Assembly: GCF_001190925.1 (NCBI RefSeq)
Contig: NZ_CP011072.1
Coordinates: 1,178,001 to 1,242,000 of the forward strand
DNA from: Azoarcus sp. CIB
Lineage (GTDB): Bacteria; Pseudomonadota; Gammaproteobacteria; Burkholderiales; Rhodocyclaceae
Direction of reading: 5' to 3'
Length of the DNA stretch: 64,000 nt
Shown here: piece after piece, positions 57,072 to 64,000 of the stretch
How the letters are laid out: the number at the start of each line of letters is the position of its first letter
How positions within the stretch are numbered: position 1 is the first letter of the stretch
Program-made: the position numbers and the translations under genes
The notes under the pieces: generated by a model
The model's input: only the letters and a program-made list of their open reading frames with translations
What the model was told of the DNA's origin: nothing
Database searches by the model: none

Positions 57072-57087
57072 TGGCATGATATTTGCG
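57072..57087 (+). promoter_or_regulatory. sigma-54 promoter for the aor operon
   Basis: TGGCAT G ATAT TTGC G: -24/-12 match with correct spacing, 50 bp before the ATG of aorA. Confidence 0.8.
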
Positions 57088-57137
57088 ATCTGCGACACGT
57101 TGTCCCGAAGCGAAACAAACGACGGAGGAGTACATCG

Positions 57138-57614
57138 ATGTGGAAATCCCTTCACATTGACCCCGCGAAGTGCACCGGCTGCCTGCAGTGCGAAATGGCC
57201 TGCTCGTATGAGCACACCGGGGTCATCAATCCCAGCAACTCGCTGATCAAGGTCTTCAACTTCGAGCACGAAGGGCGCAAGGTGCCCTACACCTGTACCC
57301 AGTGCACCGACGCGTGGTGCATGCACTCCTGTCCGGTCGATGCGATCCGGCTCGATCTGACGACCGGCGCGAAGATGGTGTTCGAGGACACCTGTGTCGG
57401 CTGCAAGGTGTGCACGATCGCCTGTCCGTTCGGCACGATCAATTACAACCAGGCTACCGGCAAGGTGCAGAAATGCGACCTGTGCGAGGGCGACCCGGCC
57501 TGTGCGAAGGCCTGTCCGACCGCCGCGATCACGTACATCGATGCCAACTGGACGGGGCTCGGCCGCATGCAGGCCTGGGCTGCCAAGGCCAACACCCCTG
57601 CATCCGCAGCCTGA
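57138..57614 (+). CDS. aorA: aldehyde oxidoreductase iron-sulfur subunit
   Basis: 158 residues from ATG 57138 with GGAGGAG upstream. Four [4Fe-4S] cluster motifs can be counted: CTGCLQCEMAC, CTQCTDAWCMHSC, CVGCKVCTIAC and CDLCEGDPACAKAC. As the polyferredoxin subunit it passes electrons between the tungsten subunit and the flavoprotein AorC. First gene of the aor operon. Confidence 0.93.
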   Translation: MWKSLHIDPAKCTGCLQCEMACSYEHTGVINPSNSLIKVFNFEHEGRKVPYTCTQCTDAWCMHSCPVDAIRLDLTTGAKMVFEDTCVGCKVCTIACPFGTINYNQATGKVQKCDLCEGDPACAKACPTAAITYIDANWTGLGRMQAWAAKANTPASAA

Positions 57615-57629
57615 GAGGAGAGCAAGACC

Positions 57630-59477
57630 ATGGGATGGAATCGCAAAGTCCTGCGGGTGAACCTGACTCAGGGCACGTGCAAGGAAGAACCGCTCAATAT
57701 GGAGTGGGCCAACGAATACCTCGGCTCGCGCGGCTTGTCGGCCAAGTATCTGGTCTCGGAAATCGACCCCAAGGTCGATCCGCTATCGCCCGACAACAAG
57801 CTGATCATGGCGACCGGCCCGCTCACTGGCACGATGGCCTCGACCGGGGGGCGCTACACCGTCACTTGCAAGGGGCCGCTCACCGGCGCGATCGCCTGTT
57901 CGAACTCGGGCGGCTTCTTCGGCGCCGAGATGAAGTTCGCCGGTTGGGATATGGTCATCTTCGAGGGCAAGTCGCCGAAGCCCGTCTACCTCTTCATCGA
58001 GAACGACAAGGCCGAGCTGCGCGACGCCTCGCACCTGTGGGGCACGAGCTGCTGGCATACCGAGGAGCAGATCAAGGCCGACCACCAGGACCCCCTGATC
58101 CGCGTGTCGTCGATCGGCAAGGCGGGCGAGAACCTGGTGCTGTTCGCGGTCGTGATCAATGACCTGCACCGCGCGGCCGGGCGCTCCGGTGTCGGCGCCG
58201 TGATGGGTTCGAAGAACCTCAAGGCGGTGGCGATCCGCGGTACCAAGGGCGTGTCCGGGATCAAGGACTTCCCGGCCTTCCTCAAGGCCACGACCGAAGC
58301 GAAGAAGGTGCTCGCCGACAACGCGGTGACCGGCCAGGGGCTGCCGAAATTCGGTACCCAGGTGCTGATGAACGTCATCAACGAAATCGGTGCGCTGCCC
58401 ACCCGCAACCACCGCGACGTGCAGTTCGAGGATGCCTCCAAGATCTCCGCCGAGGCGATGCACGAGAAGCGTGAATCCGACGGCAAGAGCCACCTCATCA
58501 CCAACGCAGCGTGCTTCGGCTGCACGATCGCCTGCGGGCGCATCTCGCAGATCGACAAGAACCACTTCACGGTCAAGAACAGTCCGCAGTACTGGGGTGC
58601 GTCCGGGGGCCTGGAATACGAAGCCGCGTGGGCGCTCGGTGCCGCCAACGGCGTCGGCGATCTCGAAGCCCTGCAGTACGCCAACCTGCTGTGCAACGAA
58701 CAGGGTTTCGACCCGATCACCTTCGGTGCCACCGTCGCTGCGGCGATGGAGCTGTACGAGATGGGTGTCCTGACCAAGGAGCAACTCGGCCTCGATGCGC
58801 CGTTCGGCTCGGCCCAGGCGCTGGCGAAGCTCGCCGAGATGACCGCGGCCGGCGAAGGCTTCGGCAAGGAACTCGGGCAAGGCTCGGCACGCATGTGTGC
58901 CAAGTACGGCCACCCGGAACTGTCGATGAGCGTCAAGAAGCAGGAATTTCCTGCCTACGACTCGCGCGGCATCCAGGGCATGGGCCTCGCGTACGCCACC
59001 TCTAACCGCGGCGCCTGCCACCTGCGCGGCTACACGGTCGCGTCCGAAGTGCTGGGCATCCCCGTCAAGACCGACCCGCTCGTCACCGACGGCAAGGCAG
59101 AGCTCGTCAAGGCCTTCCAGGATGCCACCGCGGTGTTCGACGCGGCCGGGATCTGCGTGTTCACGTCCTTCGCGTGGACGCTTGCCGACGTGCAGCCGCA
59201 ACTCGCGGCGGCCTGTGGCGAGGAATGGACGATGGACAAGCTCAACGCCGTCGGCGAGCGCATCTGGAACCTCGAGCGCCAGTTCAACAATGCGGCCGGC
59301 TTCACCAGCAAGGACGACAATCTGCCGCCGCGCCTGCTGACCGAACCGGCCAAGACCGGTCCGGCCAAGGGGCTCGTCAACGGCCTCGACAAGATGTTGC
59401 CCGAGTACTACAAGGTGCGCGGCTGGACGCCGGACGGCGTGCCGACGGCGGAAACGCTGGAGCGACTGGGACTCTGA
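57630..59477 (+). CDS. aorB: tungsten-dependent aldehyde:ferredoxin oxidoreductase, large subunit
   Basis: 615 residues. AOR family from end to end: LRVNLTQGTCKEEPL at the N-terminus, the VTCKGPLTGAIACSNSGG bis-pterin region, cluster cysteines Cys295, Cys298, Cys302 (CFGCTIAC) and a fourth at Cys509 (GICVF). It oxidises aldehydes to acids with a W-bis-metallopterin cofactor. The AorA, AorC and MoaD-like neighbours match the heteromeric AOR of Aromatoleum aromaticum rather than a BamB-type reductase. Confidence 0.95.
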   Translation: MGWNRKVLRVNLTQGTCKEEPLNMEWANEYLGSRGLSAKYLVSEIDPKVDPLSPDNKLIMATGPLTGTMASTGGRYTVTCKGPLTGAIACSNSGGFFGAEMKFAGWDMVIFEGKSPKPVYLFIENDKAELRDASHLWGTSCWHTEEQIKADHQDPLIRVSSIGKAGENLVLFAVVINDLHRAAGRSGVGAVMGSKNLKAVAIRGTKGVSGIKDFPAFLKATTEAKKVLADNAVTGQGLPKFGTQVLMNVINEIGALPTRNHRDVQFEDASKISAEAMHEKRESDGKSHLITNAACFGCTIACGRISQIDKNHFTVKNSPQYWGASGGLEYEAAWALGAANGVGDLEALQYANLLCNEQGFDPITFGATVAAAMELYEMGVLTKEQLGLDAPFGSAQALAKLAEMTAAGEGFGKELGQGSARMCAKYGHPELSMSVKKQEFPAYDSRGIQGMGLAYATSNRGACHLRGYTVASEVLGIPVKTDPLVTDGKAELVKAFQDATAVFDAAGICVFTSFAWTLADVQPQLAAACGEEWTMDKLNAVGERIWNLERQFNNAAGFTSKDDNLPPRLLTEPAKTGPAKGLVNGLDKMLPEYYKVRGWTPDGVPTAETLERLGL

Positions 59478-59513
59478 CCGCCGTCTGAAACGCGGCATCC
59501 GAGTCTGGTAGTA

Positions 59514-59547
59514 CCCCTTTCCCGGCGATGCACCGCCGGGAAAGGGG
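59514..59547 (+). other. 14-bp perfect hairpin between aorB and aorC
   Basis: CCCCTTTCCCGGCG (59514-59527), loop ATGCAC, CGCCGGGAAAGGGG (59534-59547). No T-tract follows. It is placed 36 bp after the aorB stop and 28 bp before aorC, so it likely protects the upstream mRNA from 3' decay or attenuates aorC. Confidence 0.75.
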
Positions 59548-59575
59548 CGTCATCGCCCAATCGAGGACATTTCCC

Positions 59576-60847
59576 ATGAAACACGTGATACTCGGCAACG
59601 GACCCGCCGGCGTCGTCGCGGCCGAAACGCTGCGCCGCGCCGCGCCCGCCGACGAGATCCTGATGGTCGGCAGCGAGGACGCCCCGCCGTACTCGCGCAT
59701 GGCCATCCCCTACCTGCTCGAAGAGAACATCGACGAAACGGGCACTTACCTGCGCAAGGCGCCCGACCATTTCCGCAGGCTGAACATCGGCGAACTGCGC
59801 GCGCGCGCTGTGTCGCTGGATACCGACAAGCGCCGAATCCTGTTCCACGACGGCCACTTCGAGGACTACGACCGCCTGCTGATCGCGACCGGCTCGCATC
59901 CGGTGCGTCCGCCCATCCCGGGCGTCGACCTGCCCGAAGTGCAGACCTGCTGGACGCTGGACGACGCCCGCGCGATCGCCAGTCTGGCGAAGCCCGGCTC
60001 GCGCGTGCTGCAGCTCGGCGCCGGCTTCATCGGCTGCATCATCATGCAGGCCCTCGCCTCCCGCGGCGTGCAGCTCACCGTCGTCGAAATGGGCGACCGC
60101 ATGGTGCCACGCATGATGACACCCAAGGCCGGCGGCATGATCAAAAGCTGGGTCGAACACAAGGGCATCCGCGTCGTCACCAACGCCGGCGTGCAGCGCA
60201 TCGACCGCGGGGCGGCGGAAGGCAGCGTCGATGTGACCCTGTCGACCGGCGAAGTGTTGCCCTGCGATCTCGTCATCGTCGCAGCCGGCGTCGCGCCCAA
60301 CGTCGCCTTCCTCGACTCCACCCCCGTGCATGTCGCCAAGGGCGTGCTCGTCGACGACAAGCTCGAAACCAGCGTCCCCGGCATCTTCGCCGCCGGCGAC
60401 GTCGCAGAGGCGCCCGACCTCTTCACCGGTGCCCACCTCGTCGCGGCGATCCAGCCCAACGCCGCCGACCAGGCCCGCGTTGCCGCGCTCAACATGGCGG
60501 GGCGCCACACGCAGCTCAACGGCGTGCTCGCGATCAACGTGCTCGACACGCTGGGGCTGATCTCGGCGTCCTTCGGCCAATGGTGGGGCGAGGGGAGCGA
60601 AACCGGCGGAGCGGGTGTCGAACACGTCGACGAGAACCGCTTCCGCTACCTCAGCCTGCAGTTCAAGGACGACGTGATGATCGGCGCAACCTCCATCGGC
60701 CTCACCCAGCACGTCGGAGCGCTGCGCGGCCTGATCCACGGGCAGGTGAAGCTCGGGGCGTGGAAGGACCGCCTGCTCGCCAACCCGCTGCAGTTCGTCG
60801 AGGCCTACGTCGCCCGTTCGCAGCAACCCATGGCGCTCGCGCGCTGA
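59576..60847 (+). CDS. aorC: FAD-dependent NAD(P)-linked subunit of aldehyde oxidoreductase
   Basis: 423 residues from ATG 59576. Pyridine-nucleotide-disulfide oxidoreductase fold: FAD motif ILGNGPAGVVAAETLRR at the start, second nucleotide motif LQLGAGFIGCIIMQAL (about 144) and the GIFAAGDVAEAPD flavin motif. It links the iron-sulfur chain to NAD+. An N-terminal extension from 59528 overlaps the hairpin and was rejected. Confidence 0.92.
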   Translation: MKHVILGNGPAGVVAAETLRRAAPADEILMVGSEDAPPYSRMAIPYLLEENIDETGTYLRKAPDHFRRLNIGELRARAVSLDTDKRRILFHDGHFEDYDRLLIATGSHPVRPPIPGVDLPEVQTCWTLDDARAIASLAKPGSRVLQLGAGFIGCIIMQALASRGVQLTVVEMGDRMVPRMMTPKAGGMIKSWVEHKGIRVVTNAGVQRIDRGAAEGSVDVTLSTGEVLPCDLVIVAAGVAPNVAFLDSTPVHVAKGVLVDDKLETSVPGIFAAGDVAEAPDLFTGAHLVAAIQPNAADQARVAALNMAGRHTQLNGVLAINVLDTLGLISASFGQWWGEGSETGGAGVEHVDENRFRYLSLQFKDDVMIGATSIGLTQHVGALRGLIHGQVKLGAWKDRLLANPLQFVEAYVARSQQPMALAR

Positions 60848-60866
60848 TGCCGGAGTGGACGCGCCC

Positions 60867-61118
60867 ATGAAGATCGGCTTCAAGCTCTTCGCCTCCCTCA
60901 CCGACCACCTCCCGTCCGACCGCAAGGGCAACCGCGTCGAACTGGAGGTCGGCGAGGGGACGACCATCGCCGAGCTGATCACGCGCTTCAACGTCCCCGA
61001 GCGCAGCGCCCATCTCGTGCTCGTCAATGGCCACTTCATCCCGCCCGCACAGCGCGCCTCGCGGTCGCTCGCGGACGGCGACGAACTGGCCATCTGGCCG
61101 CCCATCGCGGGCGGGTAG
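60867..61118 (+). CDS. aorD: MoaD/ThiS-like small protein of the aor operon
   Basis: 83 residues, beta-grasp fold with the C-terminal Gly-Gly ending (WPPIAGG) needed for adenylation and thiocarboxylate formation. It likely supplies sulfur for the tungsten pterin of AorB, as MoaD does for molybdopterin. ATG 60867 is used; an in-frame GTG at 60855 adds four residues. Confidence 0.87.
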   Translation: MKIGFKLFASLTDHLPSDRKGNRVELEVGEGTTIAELITRFNVPERSAHLVLVNGHFIPPAQRASRSLADGDELAIWPPIAGG

Positions 61119-61120
61119 GC

Positions 61121-61429
61121 TTGGTGTTCATCAGCGGCCCCGTGCCGGAGCGCTTCGAGCGCGAGGTGACCGCCTCGCCCGCCGAGTTCGAGCGCGACCT
61201 GCGCAAGGCATCGCCCGGTGCGGTGGAAGCCGTCGCCCCTGATCACTTCCGAGTGAGCGCCGGGCCGACCCGGCTCGACATCCATGTTGCCGCGCGCGGT
61301 GTGCGGCGGCTCGGCCTGCTTCAATTGCAGACACTCTGCGTACGTTACGAATTCTCCGGCGGGGCCGAATCCGACCGCAGGGCCTTGCTCGTTCCGCTCG
61401 ACCGCGCGATGCAGCGCGGTGGCGGATGA
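61121..61429 (+). CDS. small conserved protein following the MoaD-like gene
   Basis: 102 residues, TTG start at 61121 (GTG 61124 possible), two bases after the MoaD-like stop. There is no recognised motif. It is compact with alternating strand/helix pattern (VFISGPVPERFEREV, LDIHVAARGVRRLGLLQLQTL). Operon position suggests an accessory role in tungsten cofactor supply or AOR maturation. Confidence 0.65.
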   Translation: MVFISGPVPERFEREVTASPAEFERDLRKASPGAVEAVAPDHFRVSAGPTRLDIHVAARGVRRLGLLQLQTLCVRYEFSGGAESDRRALLVPLDRAMQRGGG

Positions 61430-61483
61430 GGCAGTTCCCGATCCGCATGCGGTGCAGGGCTGTCGAAACGCGGCGCTTGCGCT

Positions 61484-62200
61484 ATGCTCCGCCGAATGTA
61501 CGGACTCGCCGCGACCTTTGCCGACGCCTTCGCTCTCCTCGCCACCTTCGATCACCGCGCGGTCGAAATCGTCAGCCTTTCGCTGCGGGTCAGCGGTTCG
61601 GCCGTAATCCTCGGTACCCTCATCGGTCTGCCCCTCGGTGCCTGTCTCGCCGTGGGCCGCTTCCCCGGGCGCAGCGTCGCGCTGGTGGTCATCAACGGCC
61701 TGATGGGTGCACCATCCGTCGTTGTCGGCGTGGTCGTCTATCTCATCCTGTCACGCTCGGGTCCGCTCGGCGGGCTGGGGATGCTCTACACGCCCGCTGC
61801 GATGGTCGTCGCGCAGACCCTGCTGGTCGTCCCGCTGATGGCCGCCATCGCCCGCCAGATCATCGAAGATACCTGGCAGCGCTATGCCGAGGAGTTCAGG
61901 GCGATGCGCTTCACATGGCTGCAAAGCGTCACGACGCTGCTGCATGACTGCCGCCATTCCCTGCTCGTTGCCGTCCTTGCCGGACTCGGGCGCGCCATGA
62001 GCGAAGTCGGCGCAGTGATGATCGTCGGCGGCAACATCGACCATGCCACGCGCGTCATGACCACCGCGATCGCGCTGGAAACCAGCAAGGGCGACCTGCC
62101 GCTCGCGATCGCATTGGGCATCGTGCTCGTCGCGGTCATCCTGGTCCTCAACGCTGCCGCATTCGCCATGCGGGCGTGGGCGATGCGCAGGTACGGCTGA
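61484..62200 (+). CDS. tupB: tungstate-type ABC transporter permease
   Basis: 238 residues, six membrane helices; ATG 61484 or 61496. It has the TupB/ModB-like EAA loop (FRAMRFTWLQSVTTLLHDCRHSLLVAVLAGLGRAMSEVGAVMIVGGNI). The closing AMSEVGAVMIVGGNI is typical of tungstate permeases. It follows the aor operon by 54 bp and would feed the metal to AorB. Confidence 0.87.
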   Translation: MLRRMYGLAATFADAFALLATFDHRAVEIVSLSLRVSGSAVILGTLIGLPLGACLAVGRFPGRSVALVVINGLMGAPSVVVGVVVYLILSRSGPLGGLGMLYTPAAMVVAQTLLVVPLMAAIARQIIEDTWQRYAEEFRAMRFTWLQSVTTLLHDCRHSLLVAVLAGLGRAMSEVGAVMIVGGNIDHATRVMTTAIALETSKGDLPLAIALGIVLVAVILVLNAAAFAMRAWAMRRYG

Positions 62201-62202
62201 GC

Positions 62203-62916
62203 ATGTTTCCGCTTCGCCTGCGTGACGTCCGCTTCCAGCCCAACGGCCGCAAGGTCCTTGACGGCGTCGAGCTCGAACTGGGCGGCGAGGGCATCACGCT
62301 CGTTCTCGGCCCCAACGGTGCGGGCAAGAGCGTGCTGCTGCGCACCATCTGCGGCCTGCTCGAACCGACCGGCGGGCAGATCGACTGGGGCGGCGGTGCG
62401 CGCCCCCATCTCGGCGTCATGATGGTGTTCCAGCATCCGATGATGCTGCGCGCCTCGGTGCTCGAAAACGTCGCTCTTGCGCTCAAGCCCCACGGCGTAC
62501 CGCGCATCGAGCGCCGCCGCCGCGCGGCCCGCGTGCTCGATCGCGTCGGCCTGCTCGCACGCGCGTCCGACAGCGCCAGATTGCTATCCGGCGGCGAGCA
62601 GCAGCGCCTCGCGCTCGCCCGCGCCTGGGTGACCGCGCCGCGCCTGCTGCTGCTGGACGAACCCACCGCCAGTCTCGACCCCTCCGCGACGGCCGAGGTC
62701 GAACGCATCGTGCGCGAGATCCGTACCGACGGCACCCGCATCCTCATGACCACCCACAATCTCGGTCAGGCCACCCGCCTCGGCGACGACGTCGTTTTCA
62801 TGAGCGCCGGACGGGTGCGCGAACACGCCCCGGTGCAGCGCTTCTTCGCCCGTCCCGCATCCGACGAAGCCCGCCTGTTCATCCAGGGCGAGCTGCCGTG
62901 GCGGATGAATTTCTGA
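62203..62916 (+). CDS. tupC: tungstate-type ABC transporter ATPase
   Basis: 237 residues from ATG 62203, 2 bp after tupB. Walker A GPNGAGKSV (Val in place of the usual Thr at the last position shown), Q-loop VFQHPMMLRASVLENV, signature LSGGEQQR, Walker B LLLLDEPTASLDP, switch His TTHNLGQA. Family TupC-like. No binding protein (tupA) is present in the window, so it must be elsewhere. Confidence 0.85.
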   Translation: MFPLRLRDVRFQPNGRKVLDGVELELGGEGITLVLGPNGAGKSVLLRTICGLLEPTGGQIDWGGGARPHLGVMMVFQHPMMLRASVLENVALALKPHGVPRIERRRRAARVLDRVGLLARASDSARLLSGGEQQRLALARAWVTAPRLLLLDEPTASLDPSATAEVERIVREIRTDGTRILMTTHNLGQATRLGDDVVFMSAGRVREHAPVQRFFARPASDEARLFIQGELPWRMNF

Positions 62917-62921
62917 GCGGT

Positions 62922-63818
62922 TCAGTCCCAGTACGGAACCGGCCCGATGCGCTCCGCCAGATAGTCGACCAGCGTGCGCACCCGGTGTGGCACATAGCGC
63001 GTGCCGGGAAACACCGCGTAGATGTGCAGCTCGGTCGCCGAGTACTCCGGTAGCAGCACCTCCAGCAGCCCGGCCCGAACCGCCTGCGAGGTCAGGAAGG
63101 TCGGCTCGCGCACGATCCCCAGCCCGCGGATCGCCGCATCGAGCAGGGCATCGCCGTTATTGGCGCGGAAACGCCCCTTGATCGGCACCGAATACGGTTC
63201 CCCATTTACGCTGAAGCTCCAGCCGAGGCTGGAGCCCAGCGTGTAGGTCAGGCAGTGGTGCTGCAGCAGCTCGTCGGGATGCTGCGGCCGCCCGTGCCGG
63301 TCCAGATAATCCGGCGAGGCGACCACCGCCAGCGAGCTGCGGCTCAGGCGGCGGATCACCAGCGACGGATCGATCTGCTCCGAGATGCGCACGGCGAAAT
63401 CCATGCCTTCCTCGATCAGATTCACGCGGCGATCGCTGAACTCGACGTCCACGCTGACTTCCGGGTAGGTCGTGATGAAGTCCGCCACGAGCGGCATCAG
63501 GTGGCGCACGCCGAAGCTCATCGGCACGCTGGCGCGGATCTGGCCACGCGGCGCCTGCTTCTCGCCCGCCAGGTCGCCCTCCGCCGCCTCGACCATCGCC
63601 AGGATGTCGCGGCACTTTTCCAGGTAGGCCGAACCGGATGACGTCAGGCTCAGTCTTCGCGTGCTGCGCGCGAGCAGCTTCGTGCCCAGGTGTGCCTCGA
63701 GCGCCGCGATCTGCCGCGTGATCGCCGAGCGGGCGACATTCAGCCGGTCCGCGACCGCAGTGAAGCTTCCCGCTTCCGCAACGCGAACAAACACTTCCAT
63801 TGCCTGCAGGCGATCCAT
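62922..63818 (-). CDS. LysR-family transcriptional regulator
   Basis: 298 residues from ATG 63818. N-terminal winged helix (MDRLQAMEVFVRVAEAGSFTAVADRLNVARSAITRQIAALE) and a C-terminal effector domain. It belongs to the DsdC/CrgA-type group near quinone and aldehyde stress regulators. It is divergent from the SDR-like gene at 63926, which it probably controls. It converges on tupC with 5 bp between stops. Confidence 0.92.
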   Translation of the reverse strand: MDRLQAMEVFVRVAEAGSFTAVADRLNVARSAITRQIAALEAHLGTKLLARSTRRLSLTSSGSAYLEKCRDILAMVEAAEGDLAGEKQAPRGQIRASVPMSFGVRHLMPLVADFITTYPEVSVDVEFSDRRVNLIEEGMDFAVRISEQIDPSLVIRRLSRSSLAVVASPDYLDRHGRPQHPDELLQHHCLTYTLGSSLGWSFSVNGEPYSVPIKGRFRANNGDALLDAAIRGLGIVREPTFLTSQAVRAGLLEVLLPEYSATELHIYAVFPGTRYVPHRVRTLVDYLAERIGPVPYWD

Positions 63819-63847
63819 TGTTGTTCTCGATGCAACAAAGAGTTTGC

Positions 63848-63871
63848 TTGGTTCCGCTATTTTAGAACCAA
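63848..63871. promoter_or_regulatory. candidate LysR operator
   Basis: Perfect 7-bp inverted repeat TTGGTTC (63848-63854) / GAACCAA (63865-63871) in the 107-bp divergent gap. A second weaker repeat TTGTT ... AACAA lies at about 63820-63837. Such T-N11-A-like palindromes are typical LysR sites. Confidence 0.6.
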
Positions 63872-63925
63872 TCAATCCCATAAAGTGCGCCCATACGCTA
63901 ACGACGCACCGCCAAGGACGACCAC

Positions 63926-64000
63926 ATGATTCTCGTAACCGGAGCAACAGGGCAGTTGGGCCTGCAGATCGTGCAGCAGCTCGCCGTGCGACTGCCGGAC
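63926..64000 (+). CDS. NmrA/SDR-type NAD(P)-binding protein, N-terminal fragment
   Basis: Only 25 codons are in the window. The start MILVTGATGQLGLQIVQQLA carries the Rossmann TGATGQLG motif of atypical short-chain dehydrogenases such as QorB. The gene runs off the right edge. Confidence 0.8.
   Translation, partial: MILVTGATGQLGLQIVQQLAVRLPD

Noticed and set aside
57630-59477. BamB-type benzoyl-CoA reductase subunit
   Set aside because: The neighbours are AorA, AorC and a MoaD-like gene, not BamC-I subunits, and the order fits known aldehyde oxidoreductase operons.

Overview
The window looks like chromosomal DNA of a high-GC betaproteobacterium of the Rhodocyclales (Azoarcus / Aromatoleum / Thauera group). 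This rests on gene content: a tungsten-type aldehyde oxidoreductase cluster in the order ferredoxin, large subunit, flavoprotein, MoaD-like protein; PQQ alcohol oxidation with PedF-type accessory genes; and many sigma-54 promoters. There are no rRNA or tRNA genes to confirm it.

Layout. 1-1305: end of an unknown gene, a small lipoprotein and an ABM-like protein. 1473-9339: a quinoprotein alcohol dehydrogenase locus. A leftward operon encodes a SoxYZ-like carrier, a metallo-beta-lactamase-fold hydrolase, a histidine kinase and a LuxR-type regulator. A divergent PQQ dehydrogenase is followed by a double-Cache protein and a putative periplasmic metalloprotease. 10174-16539: basic amino acid ABC importer, AraC-type regulator, and the two subunits of arginine N-succinyltransferase. 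16522-25045: tandem repeats, an MmeI-like restriction-modification gene split by an in-frame amber codon, a Fic protein and a SWIM/SNF2 helicase. 25190-33011: Lrp-type regulator and a complete lysine-to-crotonyl-CoA pathway (kamA, kdd, kamB-like, kamD, kamE, kal, kce). 33100-42885: mixed genes, including a collapsed flavohaemoglobin remnant, HD hydrolase, alpha/beta hydrolase, TsdA-like dihaem cytochrome, Kup, TonB receptor, arginase and DMT exporter. 42898-57040: second part of the alcohol-oxidation regulon, with a degenerate sigma-54 activator, aldehyde dehydrogenase, a NitT/TauT-type ABC transporter, a PedABC-like transporter set, a PQQ-associated binding protein, cytochrome c-550 and an intact AcoR-type activator. 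57138-62916: the tungsten aldehyde oxidoreductase operon and tungstate ABC transporter genes. 62922-64000: LysR regulator and a divergent, truncated SDR gene.

How the parts fit. Alcohol is oxidised in the periplasm by the PQQ enzyme, with electrons probably passing to the c-550 cytochrome. The aldehyde is then oxidised by the NAD-dependent aldehyde dehydrogenase or the tungsten enzyme. The most interesting signal is regulatory. A tandem pair of 17-bp palindromes (TGYTYC N5 GGAGCA, 2 bp, TGYTCC N5 GGAACA, with drift) occurs at five places: 5350, 44590, 46539, 53292 and 54882. Four lie close to -24/-12 promoters of alcohol-oxidation operons and one is orphaned. The dehydrogenase also carries the extra aspartate typical of lanthanide-dependent enzymes.
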